Of a stretch of DNA of 64,000 bases, positions 43,052 through 52,295 are shown piece after piece. Below the pieces are notes generated by a model. The model saw only the letters and a program-made list of their open reading frames with translations. It made no database searches and was not told the DNA's origin. Source of the stretch: UBA1573 sp034005165 (GTDB taxonomy: Bacteria > Pseudomonadota > Alphaproteobacteria > Micavibrionales > Micavibrionaceae); assembly GCA_034005165.1 (NCBI GenBank), contig JAVEVE010000008.1, positions 22,353 through 86,352 on the forward strand. The letters run 5' to 3'. Each line of letters begins with the position of its first letter. The stretch's first letter is position 1. Position numbers and translations under genes: made by a program.

Positions 43052-43124
43052 ATTTATTGTCATCTAGTAATTTGAATTTTAACATAATGTTCCGTAATGT
43101 TTTATCCGGAAATAGGAAGTTGAA

Positions 43125-44024
43125 ATGCCTGTGTCATTACAAGAATTCAAAGATAGACAAATTATTCTCAAAAATGCGTATGACGCCATCGTGAGTCATG
43201 AAGGCAGTCCCCTTCAAATGAAGGATGCTGGGTTCTTTCTGGGAGAATGGGCGGCATCAGCAAACAGAAACACAGACTCCACAACAAGAATACAATCATT
43301 GACCAATACCTTTCTAAAAGCGGCGCAGGCCAGAACGCGTTTTCATGTCTTTACTCTGATTGATCTTGTGTTGATTGACCAAGTGAGTAAGCAATATGCG
43401 CAAGAGATTGGAAGGCAGGATCATCCCTACGTAAAAGTTCATAGTGGATGCTGGGAACTGGTGTCCCGAAGAAGGGATCAGCTTCTAAATATCCAAATTA
43501 AAATGATAAATTTCGAAAGGTTAAGAATGGATCTTGCCAAAGCCTATCCATTGACTACAGATGAGGTTGGCGAGCTGAGACGTATGCGCGGCAGCTTGAA
43601 GGTAGCTGCGAATATTTCAAATAATCATATACAGATAATCAATTTGAGAGAACGAACAGGAATAGTCGATTGGAATGGCTTGGTAGGAAGTAAACAGGAA
43701 ATGACTTCAGCCTCAGCGCTTGCAGAAGTAAAAGATAGATTGATACAGTCTCTTCCGGTTGAGGCGGATGCAGCCCAGCAAGAGGTTTACCAGGCATTGA
43801 TCTTTCTGGATATGGTCAAATGCCATCAGCATTGGCTAGGGACGTTGATGGGAGATGGATTTGCTCAGGCTGAGCAGGCACGGCTCGCAGTGCTTGGGAA
43901 GTTTCTCGAAAATCATGCGCAAATAGGGATAGATGTGTCCGGAATGCTACCGGTAGAGTTAGAAAAAATAGCTTCCATGGGTGACCCCGTGTCCAGCTTG
44001 GCAAAAATGCCTGTATTTAAGTAA
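43125..44024 (+). CDS. Unrecognised helical protein upstream of paralogue trio
   Basis: A 299-residue soluble protein, predominantly helical (FTLIDLVLIDQVSKQYAQEI; QLLNIQIKMINFERLRMDLAKAYPL; AQQEVYQALIFLDMVKCHQHWLGTLM). No signal peptide or membrane segment. An AATAGGAAG site precedes the ATG. It starts a block of four same-strand genes between sucD and sucA. It does not clearly resemble the following three, and I recognise no family. Confidence 0.6.
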   Translation: MPVSLQEFKDRQIILKNAYDAIVSHEGSPLQMKDAGFFLGEWAASANRNTDSTTRIQSLTNTFLKAAQARTRFHVFTLIDLVLIDQVSKQYAQEIGRQDHPYVKVHSGCWELVSRRRDQLLNIQIKMINFERLRMDLAKAYPLTTDEVGELRRMRGSLKVAANISNNHIQIINLRERTGIVDWNGLVGSKQEMTSASALAEVKDRLIQSLPVEADAAQQEVYQALIFLDMVKCHQHWLGTLMGDGFAQAEQARLAVLGKFLENHAQIGIDVSGMLPVELEKIASMGDPVSSLAKMPVFK

Positions 44025-44069
44025 AAAAGCCTCTTTGACGGCAGTCTTTTTTGGGATATTCTAAACGCC

Positions 44070-44633
44070 ATGACAAGTTTGGCCGCATTACCTGAAGATA
44101 TTCGAAATCTCGTTGTGAAACTCCCGTTCCGCGTGGGGTATTACATCTCTGCAAGTGATAAAACAGGAGGGGATGACGCGGATGACGCAGAAATGCGTGC
44201 CTTGGAAAATATTGTGACATTCTATATTGAAGACACGCTGAAATCTGAGTTTGCAACTGAAGCAATGCTGGAAATGCTCCGTAAAAAAGACCAGTGGGAA
44301 AACTGGAAGGAGCATATCGAGATAGTACCTGAGGAATGTCTCAAAATGTCCGAATCTTTGGTCGGCAATATTGAGTTAAAAGAAGTGGTTGCTTTTAAAA
44401 ACAACTTGCTTGAGATCGCAATATCAGTAGCGCAAGCCTACCGCGAATTCGATCACAAAGTGTCTACATTAGAAAAATTCTCTACCTATTTTGCTATTCT
44501 GTTGAAGAGAATTCAGGCGTTGATGGCGGGGCAGGAAATCCAGTCTACAGACGCGATGCTCAATATCAGTCGTGAAGAAAAAATGGCAATTGGTCTTCTG
44601 GCCGATTCATTGGGTGTCCAGATTAAACTCTAA
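44070..44633 (+). CDS. Paralogue 1 of a tandem unknown family (TerB-like shape?)
   Basis: A 187-residue helical protein. It has FRVGYYISASD near residue 20, an acidic turn (GGDDADDAEM), WENWKEHI in the middle, LEIAISVAQAYREFDH and a final ISREEKMAIGLLADSLG. The same ordered landmarks recur in the next two genes. The opening helix followed by an Asp/Glu-rich turn recalls TerB-like proteins, but I am not certain. It follows the 299-residue gene by 45 bases. Confidence 0.6.
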   Translation: MTSLAALPEDIRNLVVKLPFRVGYYISASDKTGGDDADDAEMRALENIVTFYIEDTLKSEFATEAMLEMLRKKDQWENWKEHIEIVPEECLKMSESLVGNIELKEVVAFKNNLLEIAISVAQAYREFDHKVSTLEKFSTYFAILLKRIQALMAGQEIQSTDAMLNISREEKMAIGLLADSLGVQIKL

Positions 44634-44660
44634 TAAATTTAAATTTACCGCGAGGGCAGC

Positions 44661-45206
44661 ATGTCAGGCTTGCAAAGATTTGTTCCAAAAGAGCAGGAAT
44701 TACTCTCTGGAATTTTCTACCGTATCGGATATTGGATTTCCCATGTCGATGACACAGATGAAAGTGACGAATCCGAACAAATAGAGCAACGTCAGATGAT
44801 CGGAGCGCTGCAAAAGATATCCAAAGCCCCAAAGGCCGGAGCGCTGATAAGCGAAATGGCAACCGAGTCCATGCGTCAGGAGCAAAGCTGGGCCAGGTGG
44901 CAGGCAATGAATGATACAATTTTGTCTGATATGGCCATTGCTGTTTCCTTGATAAAAGGACAGGGGACGGATGAAGAATATACAATATTCTCCAGAGCTT
45001 GCATGATGGTAGCAACATCTGTCGCACATGCCTTCAGAGAAGAGCCGGACAATATGCCTGAAAATGAAGGGTATTTTTCATGGTTAACAGAAAAAGCTAA
45101 TAATTTGGTTATGTCGCTAAAAGATAAAGAGGGGATGAAAGATATGAATATCTCTCCCGAAGAAGATATCGCGCTTCATGAGTTGTGGGAAGTTCTTGAA
45201 AAATGA
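44661..45206 (+). CDS. Paralogue 2 of the tandem unknown family
   Basis: A 181-residue protein with YRIGYWISHVDDTDESDES, WARWQAMND, MMVATSVAHAFREE and ISPEEDIALHELWEVL in the same order as its neighbours. Overall identity looks low, so the duplication is old. GCGAGGGCAGC precedes the ATG. Its end overlaps the next gene by four bases. Confidence 0.6.
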   Translation: MSGLQRFVPKEQELLSGIFYRIGYWISHVDDTDESDESEQIEQRQMIGALQKISKAPKAGALISEMATESMRQEQSWARWQAMNDTILSDMAIAVSLIKGQGTDEEYTIFSRACMMVATSVAHAFREEPDNMPENEGYFSWLTEKANNLVMSLKDKEGMKDMNISPEEDIALHELWEVLEK

Positions 45207-45721
45207 CGTTGCCATTAAATCCGAAGGAAAAACAGGAACTGGCGCGCATCATGTTACGATGTGCTATGTGGGTTTCTATCTCGGATGAGGCAGGAGGCAA
45301 TTCCTCCCAGAATGCCGAAGAGCGCGTATTGAAACGCCGTATCCAAACACTTTACAAGTCTGCAAGAACCGGAACTGATGAGCGGGAAATATTGGGAATA
45401 ATTCTTTCCAACACGCAATATTGGCGCGTTTGGTGTGAAGATCTGATCTCTCTGATGCCTGAGATCCGGGCCGCATCCTCAAGGTTTCCTGTTGCAATGC
45501 GGAAAATTGCACTGGGGCTTGCGACGGATGTTGCCACTGCTTTTGAGGAGCGCTCCGCCGTTTCGTCTTTTTTGATGCGCACGAGTCTACGTTTTAAATC
45601 GATGTTTTCAAAATCCAATTCTTATCTGTCACCCGAAGAGCGGGCGAGCATTTCCGCCAGTGAAATGGCAGCGTTGAAGGAGCTGGCTCTTGCTTTGGAA
45701 ATACCAGATTTTCATATTTAA
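45203..45721 (+). CDS. Paralogue 3 of the tandem unknown family
   Basis: A 172-residue protein with LRCAMWVSISDEAGGNSSQNAEERVL, WRVWCEDL, LGLATDVATAFEERS and ISASEMAALKELALALE. Translationally coupled to paralogue 2 by an ATGA overlap. It ends 147 bases before sucA. Function unknown; the three probably act as a complex or on one pathway. Confidence 0.6.
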   Translation: MTLPLNPKEKQELARIMLRCAMWVSISDEAGGNSSQNAEERVLKRRIQTLYKSARTGTDEREILGIILSNTQYWRVWCEDLISLMPEIRAASSRFPVAMRKIALGLATDVATAFEERSAVSSFLMRTSLRFKSMFSKSNSYLSPEERASISASEMAALKELALALEIPDFHI

Positions 45722-45868
45722 TGGGTGTTTCTCCCCATGGGGCGATTTGCTCTCATTTAACCCAAGAATTTTGAGTATTTTTTCTTAAACGGGACTGTAT
45801 TATCTCGCGACAAAAATGCTAGTATCTCCAACCAGTTCATTTGTAGATAACATTTCAGAGAGCCAGTC

Positions 45869-48778
45869 ATGTCAAGCGCATCAAATCTCAAAACTATCCT
45901 AACCGGCGTGAATGCCGAATATATTGCAAACCTGTATCGGGAATATCTCAAATCTCCTTTGTCAGTAGATCCAAGCTGGCAAGCTGTCTTTGCAGAAATG
46001 CAGGATGACGAAGCTGCACTTCTCAAGCAAATGGTTGGAGCTAGCTGGGGTGAATGCGAATATCGCGCACCGTCTGTTCCGTTTGGACATATGGCAGACT
46101 CCGACTCAGTTACGACCTCTCACGCTCCGGCCAATCAATATGCAAGAAGGAGCGCAGGCCGTGATGGGCTGAATCAAAATGAAATCGAACAAGCAACAAG
46201 AGATTCTATTGCAGCCCTCATGATGATCAGGGCATATCGGGCGATGGGGCACTTTGCTGCTGATTTGGACCCGCTGGGTCTCAAAACAACAGAATATCAC
46301 AAAGAGCTTGATCCGAGCTTCTATGGATTTGGTCCTCAGGATATTAACCGCAAGATTTATATCGGCGGCGTCTTGGGTATGGATTATGCAACGATCAAAG
46401 AAATTCGCGATGCACTACACGGCATTTATTGCGGTAAAATCGGTGTGGAGTTCTTGCACTCAGTATCTCCTGAAGAGAAAAGCTGGATTCAACAACGCAT
46501 TGAATCCACGCGCAATCACACATCATTTACCCATGAGGAGAAGCAGCGTTTTTATAGACATTTGGTAGCGGCAGAAGGATTAGAGCGTTTTATTCATACC
46601 AAACACGTTGGAACAAAGCGTTTCGGTGTGGATGGGGGCGAGAGCTTCATTGCATCTCTTGAGGAAACAATTTTCCGCTGTGGTGAACTCGGATGTGAAG
46701 AGGTCGTTCTCGGAATGGCTCACCGCGGTCGTTTGAACGTTCTGACCAACGTAGTCGGCAAACCTTACACAAATTTGTTCGCAGAATTTCAGGGGATGTC
46801 ATCCAACCCTGAAGATATTCTGGGTACCGGTGACGTGAAATATCATCTGGGGTATACCAACGATAAGAGATACGGCGAAAATACCGTTCACCTGACTCTG
46901 ACAGCGAACCCATCCCACTTGGAAGCAGTAAACCCTGTTGCGATAGGCCGTACGCGAGCCAAGCAATTCCAGCGTGGAGATTTCGAGCGCGGTAAAGTCG
47001 TCCCGATTCTGATTCACGGTGACGCGGCATTTATTGGTCAGGGTGTTGTCGCAGAAACATTGATTATGTCGGAGCTGCACGGATACCGTGTTGGCGGAAC
47101 AATCCACATCGTGATTAACAACCAGATCGGTTTTACCACGATGCCTAAATACTCCCGTTCCGGCCCATACTGTACAGATATGGCGAAAATTCTGTCTGCG
47201 CCGATTTTTCACGTTAATGGAGATGACGTAGAGGCTGTTATTCACGTGTCCCGCCTTGCGGCTGAATTCCGCCAAACATTTAAGAAAGACGTAGTGATAG
47301 ATATTTTCTGCTACCGTCGTTATGGACACAACGAAGGGGATGAACCATCTTTTACCCAGCCATTGATGTACAAAAAAATCAAGACACTGGACAATGTCCG
47401 TGAGATCTATGGTCGTACACTCGTTAGTCAGAAAGTCTTGAGTGAAGACGAATCCAATGCTGTCGTTGTCAACTTTCAGAAAAGGCTGGATGAAGCGTTC
47501 GAAGCAACCAAAAGCTTTAAACCGAACAAGGCAGATTATCTTGAAGGATATTGGGCAGGCCTGCGCGTAGCGCATGGGGATGCTCGGCGCGGAGAAACCG
47601 GAATTTCGAAAGAAAAATTCGAGCATCTCGGTAAAGTGCTGACCAGTTACCCGTCTGATTTTAACATCAATCCAAAAATTGCCCGTCAGCTTGAGCAAAA
47701 AGCGGACATGTTCAAAACAGGAGAGGGAATTGATTGGGCCACGGCTGAGGCATTGGCCTTTGGATCGTTGCTGGATGAAGGGCATCATGTGCGCTTGTCC
47801 GGTGAAGATGTCGGGCGCGGAACATTCTCCCACCGCCATGCCATCATGTACGATCAGGAAAACGAGAACAAGTATTTGCCATTGCGCAATGTCTCGGAAA
47901 ATCAGGCTGTTTTTGAAGTGCATGATAGCCCGCTGTCTGAGTTTGCCGTTCTCGGATTTGAACTTGGATATTCTTGGGCCGAGCCGAAAGCTCTGGTTAT
48001 TTGGGAAGCTCAGTTCGGTGACTTTGTTAACGGTGCGCAGATCATCATTGACCAGTTTTTGGCCGCGTCTGAAAGCAAGTGGTTGCGGATGTCTGGTCTT
48101 GTGATGCTTCTTCCTCACGGGTTTGAGGGGCAGGGGCCTGAACACTCCTCCGCTCGTCTCGAGCGTTTCTTACAGCTCTGTGCAGAGGAAAACATGCAGG
48201 TTACCAACATTACGACTCCGGCTAACTATTTTCATGCACTGCGACGTCAGCTTCACCGTGACTTCCGTAAGCCGCTCATTAACATGGCGCCTAAGTCATT
48301 GCTGCGTCATAAACTGGCTGTGTCTAAAGCGGACTTGTTTATTGGTCAAAGCACATTCCACCGGGTTTTGTGGGATGACCACCGCGCTGATTTGAAACAA
48401 GGAAAAGACGTAAAACGTATCGTTCTGTGTAGCGGTAAGGTTTACTATGATTTGATTGAGGAGCGTAATAAGCGCGAAATCAAGGATATCCATGTACTGC
48501 GTCTGGAACAAATCTATCCGTTCCCAGATAAGGTGTTGGAAGAAGAGTTGTCCCAATATCCGAATGCAGATGTTGTCTGGTGTCAGGAAGAACCGAAAAA
48601 CCAAGGGGCCTGGTTCTTCGTTAACCCGTTGATCGAAGATGTGTTGACTGCTATCAAGCATAAGGCAGGGCGTCCAAAATATGCCGGACGTATTGCTACG
48701 GCAGCGCCTGCTACAGGCTACGCAAAACGTCATACAATGGAACAAGCTAGATTGGTTGATGAAGCCCTTACCTTATAG
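45869..48778 (+). CDS. sucA: 2-oxoglutarate dehydrogenase E1 component
   Basis: A 969-residue thiamine-diphosphate enzyme of the TCA cycle. It begins with the E1 N-terminal helix (YIANLYREYLKSPLSVDPSWQAVFAEM) that binds E2. The catalytic core has MAHRGRLNVLTNVVGKP, GDAAFIGQGVVAETL, the ThDP site GDDVEAV...IDIFCYRRYGHNEGDEPSFTQPLMY and LLPHGFEGQGPEHSSARLERFLQL. sucB and lpd do not follow. Terminator directly downstream. Confidence 0.98.
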   Translation: MSSASNLKTILTGVNAEYIANLYREYLKSPLSVDPSWQAVFAEMQDDEAALLKQMVGASWGECEYRAPSVPFGHMADSDSVTTSHAPANQYARRSAGRDGLNQNEIEQATRDSIAALMMIRAYRAMGHFAADLDPLGLKTTEYHKELDPSFYGFGPQDINRKIYIGGVLGMDYATIKEIRDALHGIYCGKIGVEFLHSVSPEEKSWIQQRIESTRNHTSFTHEEKQRFYRHLVAAEGLERFIHTKHVGTKRFGVDGGESFIASLEETIFRCGELGCEEVVLGMAHRGRLNVLTNVVGKPYTNLFAEFQGMSSNPEDILGTGDVKYHLGYTNDKRYGENTVHLTLTANPSHLEAVNPVAIGRTRAKQFQRGDFERGKVVPILIHGDAAFIGQGVVAETLIMSELHGYRVGGTIHIVINNQIGFTTMPKYSRSGPYCTDMAKILSAPIFHVNGDDVEAVIHVSRLAAEFRQTFKKDVVIDIFCYRRYGHNEGDEPSFTQPLMYKKIKTLDNVREIYGRTLVSQKVLSEDESNAVVVNFQKRLDEAFEATKSFKPNKADYLEGYWAGLRVAHGDARRGETGISKEKFEHLGKVLTSYPSDFNINPKIARQLEQKADMFKTGEGIDWATAEALAFGSLLDEGHHVRLSGEDVGRGTFSHRHAIMYDQENENKYLPLRNVSENQAVFEVHDSPLSEFAVLGFELGYSWAEPKALVIWEAQFGDFVNGAQIIIDQFLAASESKWLRMSGLVMLLPHGFEGQGPEHSSARLERFLQLCAEENMQVTNITTPANYFHALRRQLHRDFRKPLINMAPKSLLRHKLAVSKADLFIGQSTFHRVLWDDHRADLKQGKDVKRIVLCSGKVYYDLIEERNKREIKDIHVLRLEQIYPFPDKVLEEELSQYPNADVVWCQEEPKNQGAWFFVNPLIEDVLTAIKHKAGRPKYAGRIATAAPATGYAKRHTMEQARLVDEALTL

Positions 48779-48795
48779 GATATAATATGGATTGC

Positions 48796-48827
48796 AAAAA
48801 AGGCGGAGAATTTTCCGCCTTTTTTAT
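48796..48827. terminator. Bidirectional terminator between sucA and mucR
   Basis: AAAAAAGGCGGA pairs with TCCGCCTTTTTT around a GAATTT loop. It serves the converging sucA and mucR transcripts. Confidence 0.92.
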
Positions 48828-48843
48828 ATCTGTATTTTATGAG

Positions 48844-49278
48844 CTAGCCACGCTTGCTTATGGTTTTTGTGGCTGCTGTTCCAAGGCCTATATCTTTTGC
48901 AAGTTTACTCCGTTGTTTGGTGTAGTTCGGTGCAACCATAGGATAATCGTGCGGCAAGCCCCAACGCTCTTTATATTGTTCCGGAGTCATGTCATAGGCC
49001 GTTTTCAAATGGCGTTTGAGCATTTTGAGTTTTTTTCCGTCTTCAAGGCAAACAATATAGTCAGGCATCACCGATTTGCGAATTGGGACAGCAGGCTGCG
49101 GGCGCTCTCCGATAGAGGTTGCTACCCTTGTTTCGCTGCCCAGAGTGGACAGGGTACGATAAATGCGCTCGATCAGTGCAGGAATTTCAGCGGCAGGAAC
49201 AGTGTTATGCGAGAGATGGGATGCCACAATCTCTGCAGTATAGGAGAGTAATTCTGAGTGTTTATTATTGTCTGCCAT
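48844..49278 (-). CDS. MucR/Ros-family zinc-finger transcription regulator
   Basis: A 144-residue protein with the MucR core: YIVCLEDGKKLKMLKRHLKTAYDMTPEQYKERWGLPHDYPMVAPNYTKQRSKLAKDIGLG. The finger keeps one cysteine, one aspartate and histidine positions, as in MucR proteins. MucR regulates exopolysaccharide, motility and cell-cycle genes in alphaproteobacteria by binding AT-rich DNA. The N-terminal helical part (residues 1-50) is the oligomerisation region. Confidence 0.92.
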   Translation of the reverse strand: MADNNKHSELLSYTAEIVASHLSHNTVPAAEIPALIERIYRTLSTLGSETRVATSIGERPQPAVPIRKSVMPDYIVCLEDGKKLKMLKRHLKTAYDMTPEQYKERWGLPHDYPMVAPNYTKQRSKLAKDIGLGTAATKTISKRG

Positions 49279-49370
49279 AAGGATATACCTTCAAATTAAA
49301 TAAAAATAAGTCTTATTATTTTGGTATATCTAAATATTCGGAGTAAAATCAAGTAATATTATAATTGGAG
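49279..49370. promoter_or_regulatory. AT-rich mucR promoter region
   Basis: About 92 bases of strongly AT-rich DNA with many TpA steps and a palindrome AATAAG-T-CTTATT. MucR proteins bind this kind of DNA and commonly repress their own gene, so autoregulation is likely. No consensus -35/-10 is clear. Confidence 0.4.
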
Positions 49371-50171
49371 TTAGGCAAGTTCACGACCGCGGTCACGGGC
49401 TGCCAGAACGGCACGAGTCATAATCTCTGTCAATCCATGTGCGTCATCCATGAGCATCTTGAGAGCAGCTTCGGTTGTCCCGCCAGGGCTTGTCACATTC
49501 TGTCGCAAGGTTTCAGCCGAAGTCGTAACATCGACGGAACATAGCGCGCTCGCACCTATCACAGTCTGTCGCGCCAATGTCATAGCGAGCTTAGGAGGAA
49601 GCCCGACATTTTCTCCTGCTTTGGAGAGTGCTTCAATCAAATGAAACACGTAAGCCGGGCCTGACCCTGAAACGGCCGTCACGGCATCCATCAAATCTTC
49701 ATCGTCAAGCCACTCGGCAATGCCTACGCTAGAGAGGAGCAATGAGGCTAACTCCTTCTGGAATGTGGTCACATGCGCGTTGGAGCATAGAACGCTCATA
49801 CCATATCCGATAGCTGCGGGCGTGTTGGGCATTACGCGAATAATCGGCTGTGATGTGCGTGTCAGCCGTTCAAAATATGCAATCGTTTTGCCTGCCGCAA
49901 TCGAGATAATAAGTGTCGTAGGTGAAAGAAGTGCGCTGATTTCCTGAACTGTTTGGGTCATTACCTGCGGTTTGACGGCCAGAATAACTGCATCAAATGA
50001 CGCGTCATGAATATCAGATGCGGCGCGGTATTGGGCATCAGAAGAAGCTGGGTCAACAACTGTAATGGACAGGTTCGGGTGTTTTGTTGTCCAGCCATTT
50101 AGTAAAGCACCACCCATTTTGCCGCAACCGACCAACAAAATGCAGGACTGGGAAATAGGGGGAGGCATCAT
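49371..50171 (-). CDS. proC: Pyrroline-5-carboxylate reductase
   Basis: A 266-residue NAD(P)H enzyme for the last step of proline synthesis. Rossmann start LLVGCGKMGGALLNGW, then AVILAVKPQVM, IRVMPNTPAAIGYGMSVL and the C-terminal SGSGPAYVFHLIEAL...TSPGGTTEAALKML are diagnostic. Follows the YbjN gene by 21 bases on the same strand. Confidence 0.96.
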   Translation of the reverse strand: MMPPPISQSCILLVGCGKMGGALLNGWTTKHPNLSITVVDPASSDAQYRAASDIHDASFDAVILAVKPQVMTQTVQEISALLSPTTLIISIAAGKTIAYFERLTRTSQPIIRVMPNTPAAIGYGMSVLCSNAHVTTFQKELASLLLSSVGIAEWLDDEDLMDAVTAVSGSGPAYVFHLIEALSKAGENVGLPPKLAMTLARQTVIGASALCSVDVTTSAETLRQNVTSPGGTTEAALKMLMDDAHGLTEIMTRAVLAARDRGRELA

Positions 50172-50192
50172 GATTTTTCCTGAACAAATAAA

Positions 50193-50714
50193 TTACGACA
50201 GACCAACGGTCGGCATCAGAGCAAGAGCAAGCTGGTCTTCGTCATGGGTCTTTTCGGAAGCCAGCATCATAAATGCAGGATAATGCATATCGCATTCTTC
50301 CATAGTGATTTGGATCAGATCAGCCAGCTGGTCAACAATTTCTGGTCCAACAGACAAACCACGCAACATTTGCGTATAACGGAAACATGGGATCATACTC
50401 TCGACTGAGAGATGAAAATGCCCAAGCCATAATTGTGTGTTGATCTCGTTAATGGTTCGACAGGCTTTCTCATAGTGGAAATCTGCCAATCGAACATCAT
50501 ACTCGGCGCAAAACTGGATAACTTCCTGAGAATCGTTCCACAAGAACATCATACGATAAATTCCGTGCTTCCCTTGAAGTTCAAGATACAATTCATCCCT
50601 GTTCATACGGGAATAGGTCCAGTTCTGACGAACCAGAATATCCTCAACTCCGTCCAAAGGGTTGGAATATTCTTCCATATAATTGTCCTCAAGGGCTTGG
50701 TTGGATAACGTCAT
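50193..50714 (-). CDS. YbjN-domain protein
   Basis: A 173-residue protein resembling the YbjN/T3SS-chaperone-like fold: GVEDILVRQNWTYSRMNRDELYLELQGKHGIYRMMFLWNDSQEVIQFCAEYD, then INTQLWLGHFHLSVESMIPCFRYTQMLRG. Members are small cytoplasmic proteins that affect stress and motility; the biochemical role is unknown. A GGGGAG site precedes the start. proC follows. Confidence 0.82.
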   Translation of the reverse strand: MTLSNQALEDNYMEEYSNPLDGVEDILVRQNWTYSRMNRDELYLELQGKHGIYRMMFLWNDSQEVIQFCAEYDVRLADFHYEKACRTINEINTQLWLGHFHLSVESMIPCFRYTQMLRGLSVGPEIVDQLADLIQITMEECDMHYPAFMMLASEKTHDEDQLALALMPTVGLS

Positions 50715-50764
50715 TCTTGATCTCCCCGATCCGAAGCTGGGTTAAATTTTGCACATTGGCAAAA

Positions 50765-51142
50765 TTAGGCACGTTTCTTGGCTGGCTTTTTTGTAGCTGA
50801 TTTTTTAACAGCCACCTTGTTCGCCGGAGCTTTCTTAGCAGCGGATTTTTTAGGAGTATTTTTTTTTGCAGGAGCTTTTTTCGCCGCAACTCCAAGAAGG
50901 GCTTCCAGCTCCGCAATACGGGCTTTCATTTCTTCTTGTTCAAGGCGAAGTTTTGTAACAACACCTTGCAAACGGTCAACATCATCATTGGCCGCAGGGC
51001 TAGAAAAGGAGTTCGCCGGAAGTTTATCCCCCATTTGGTCTTTCAGGCCTTCGCCAACTTGTTTACCGATAGCTGCTAAAACGCTGGCAGCTCCTCCGGC
51101 GACACGGGTCAAATCATCAAAAAGTTTGTTGTCGAGCGGCAT
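50765..51142 (-). CDS. UbiK-like (BMFP) protein with Lys/Ala-rich tail
   Basis: A 125-residue protein. Residues 1-85 match the UbiK/BMFP fold: LFDDLTRVAGGAASVLAAIGKQVGEGLKDQM and a trimeric coiled coil RLQGVVTKLRLEQEEMKARIAELEALLG. The final 40 residues are AAKKAPAKK-type repeats, like histone H1. UbiK assists ubiquinone synthesis. The basic tail is longer than in the members I know. Confidence 0.78.
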   Translation of the reverse strand: MPLDNKLFDDLTRVAGGAASVLAAIGKQVGEGLKDQMGDKLPANSFSSPAANDDVDRLQGVVTKLRLEQEEMKARIAELEALLGVAAKKAPAKKNTPKKSAAKKAPANKVAVKKSATKKPAKKRA

Positions 51143-51282
51143 GACAGATCACCTTGCACTGCAAATAATTTTTTAGGGGTGGAAAGAGTGTTACCACCAA
51201 CAGGGAAGGCTTGCAACCACTCCGAAAAGGGCTTAATCAGGTTTCAGTGGATAACATTCCGGAATACGTAAAGGATAGTAAA

Positions 51283-52278
51283 ATGATTGTCGTTACAGGC
51301 GGTACAGGCTTTATCGGATCTAACCTTGTTGCAGGGCTGGAAGATGCCGGTCACAAGAGGATTGTGGTTTGCGACAGTCTTGGCGCAGAAGACAAGTGGA
51401 AGAATATTGCAAAACGTAGATTGCATAATATTATCCCTCCTAATCGCCTGTTAGAATATCTGGATGAGCATGCAGGTGAAGTCGAAGCCATCTTCCATAT
51501 GGGAGCTATTTCCTCGACAACAGAGAAAGATGTTGACCTGATTGTCGAGACAAACTTTGTCTTGACCCGCACATTGTGGAATTGGTGTGCCCGCAATAAA
51601 GTCCGTTTTATCTATGCATCATCGGCAGCAACCTATGGCGATAGAACTGTTGGTTTCGATGATGATGATAGACCAAATTTTTTGTCGACTTTGCGCCCGC
51701 TGAACCCTTATGGCTGGTCAAAGCATCTGATGGACAGATATGCATCTGGTATTATCTATAGGGAAGAAGAGGGGGGGGCACCGCCACAATGGTGTGGATT
51801 GAAATTCTTTAATGTATATGGTCCGAACGAATATCATAAGGGAGACCAGATGAGTGTTGTCTGCAAGCTCTATCCTCAAGTAGCAGCGGGAGCGACGGCG
51901 CGTTTGTTCAAATCCCACCATCCGGATTATGAAGATGGTGGGCAATTGCGGGACTTTATTTATGTGAAAGACTGCGTGGATGTTATGCTCTGGTTATTCC
52001 AGAATAAGGACGTCAGCGGCTTATACAATGTCGGAACAGGAAAAGCGCGCAGCTTTAAGGATCTGGCTCTTGCGACGTTCAAGGCTGCAAATATGAAAGA
52101 AAAAATCCAGTATTTTGACATGCCGGAAGAGTTGAAAGGGCGATATCAGTACTTTACAGAGGCCAATATGAGCAAGTTGCGTGCCGCAGGATATACAAAG
52201 GAATTTACATCTCTGGAAGACGGTATTTACGACTATGTTGCAAATTACATGTCCTTGTCTGACGATCAAAATCGTTAA
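51283..52278 (+). CDS. hldD: ADP-L-glycero-D-manno-heptose 6-epimerase
   Basis: A 331-residue SDR enzyme of lipopolysaccharide core heptose synthesis. The dinucleotide loop TGGTGFIGSN is at residues 5-14. The HMGAISSTTEKDVD stretch, catalytic YGWSKHLMD, and KFFNVYGPNEYHKGDQMSVV are diagnostic of HldD/RfaD. The start ATG 51283 follows AAGGATAG; a longer frame to 51211 is rejected. An eight-G run within the gene codes GlyGly in EEEGGAPP. Confidence 0.94.
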   Translation: MIVVTGGTGFIGSNLVAGLEDAGHKRIVVCDSLGAEDKWKNIAKRRLHNIIPPNRLLEYLDEHAGEVEAIFHMGAISSTTEKDVDLIVETNFVLTRTLWNWCARNKVRFIYASSAATYGDRTVGFDDDDRPNFLSTLRPLNPYGWSKHLMDRYASGIIYREEEGGAPPQWCGLKFFNVYGPNEYHKGDQMSVVCKLYPQVAAGATARLFKSHHPDYEDGGQLRDFIYVKDCVDVMLWLFQNKDVSGLYNVGTGKARSFKDLALATFKAANMKEKIQYFDMPEELKGRYQYFTEANMSKLRAAGYTKEFTSLEDGIYDYVANYMSLSDDQNR

Positions 52279-52295
52279 GGAATACGGCTGGCTCA

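Noticed and set aside
46799..48145. 448-codon open frame antisense to sucA
   Set aside because: Lies wholly inside the well-supported sucA gene; its length reflects codon bias on the opposite strand and the product resembles no protein.
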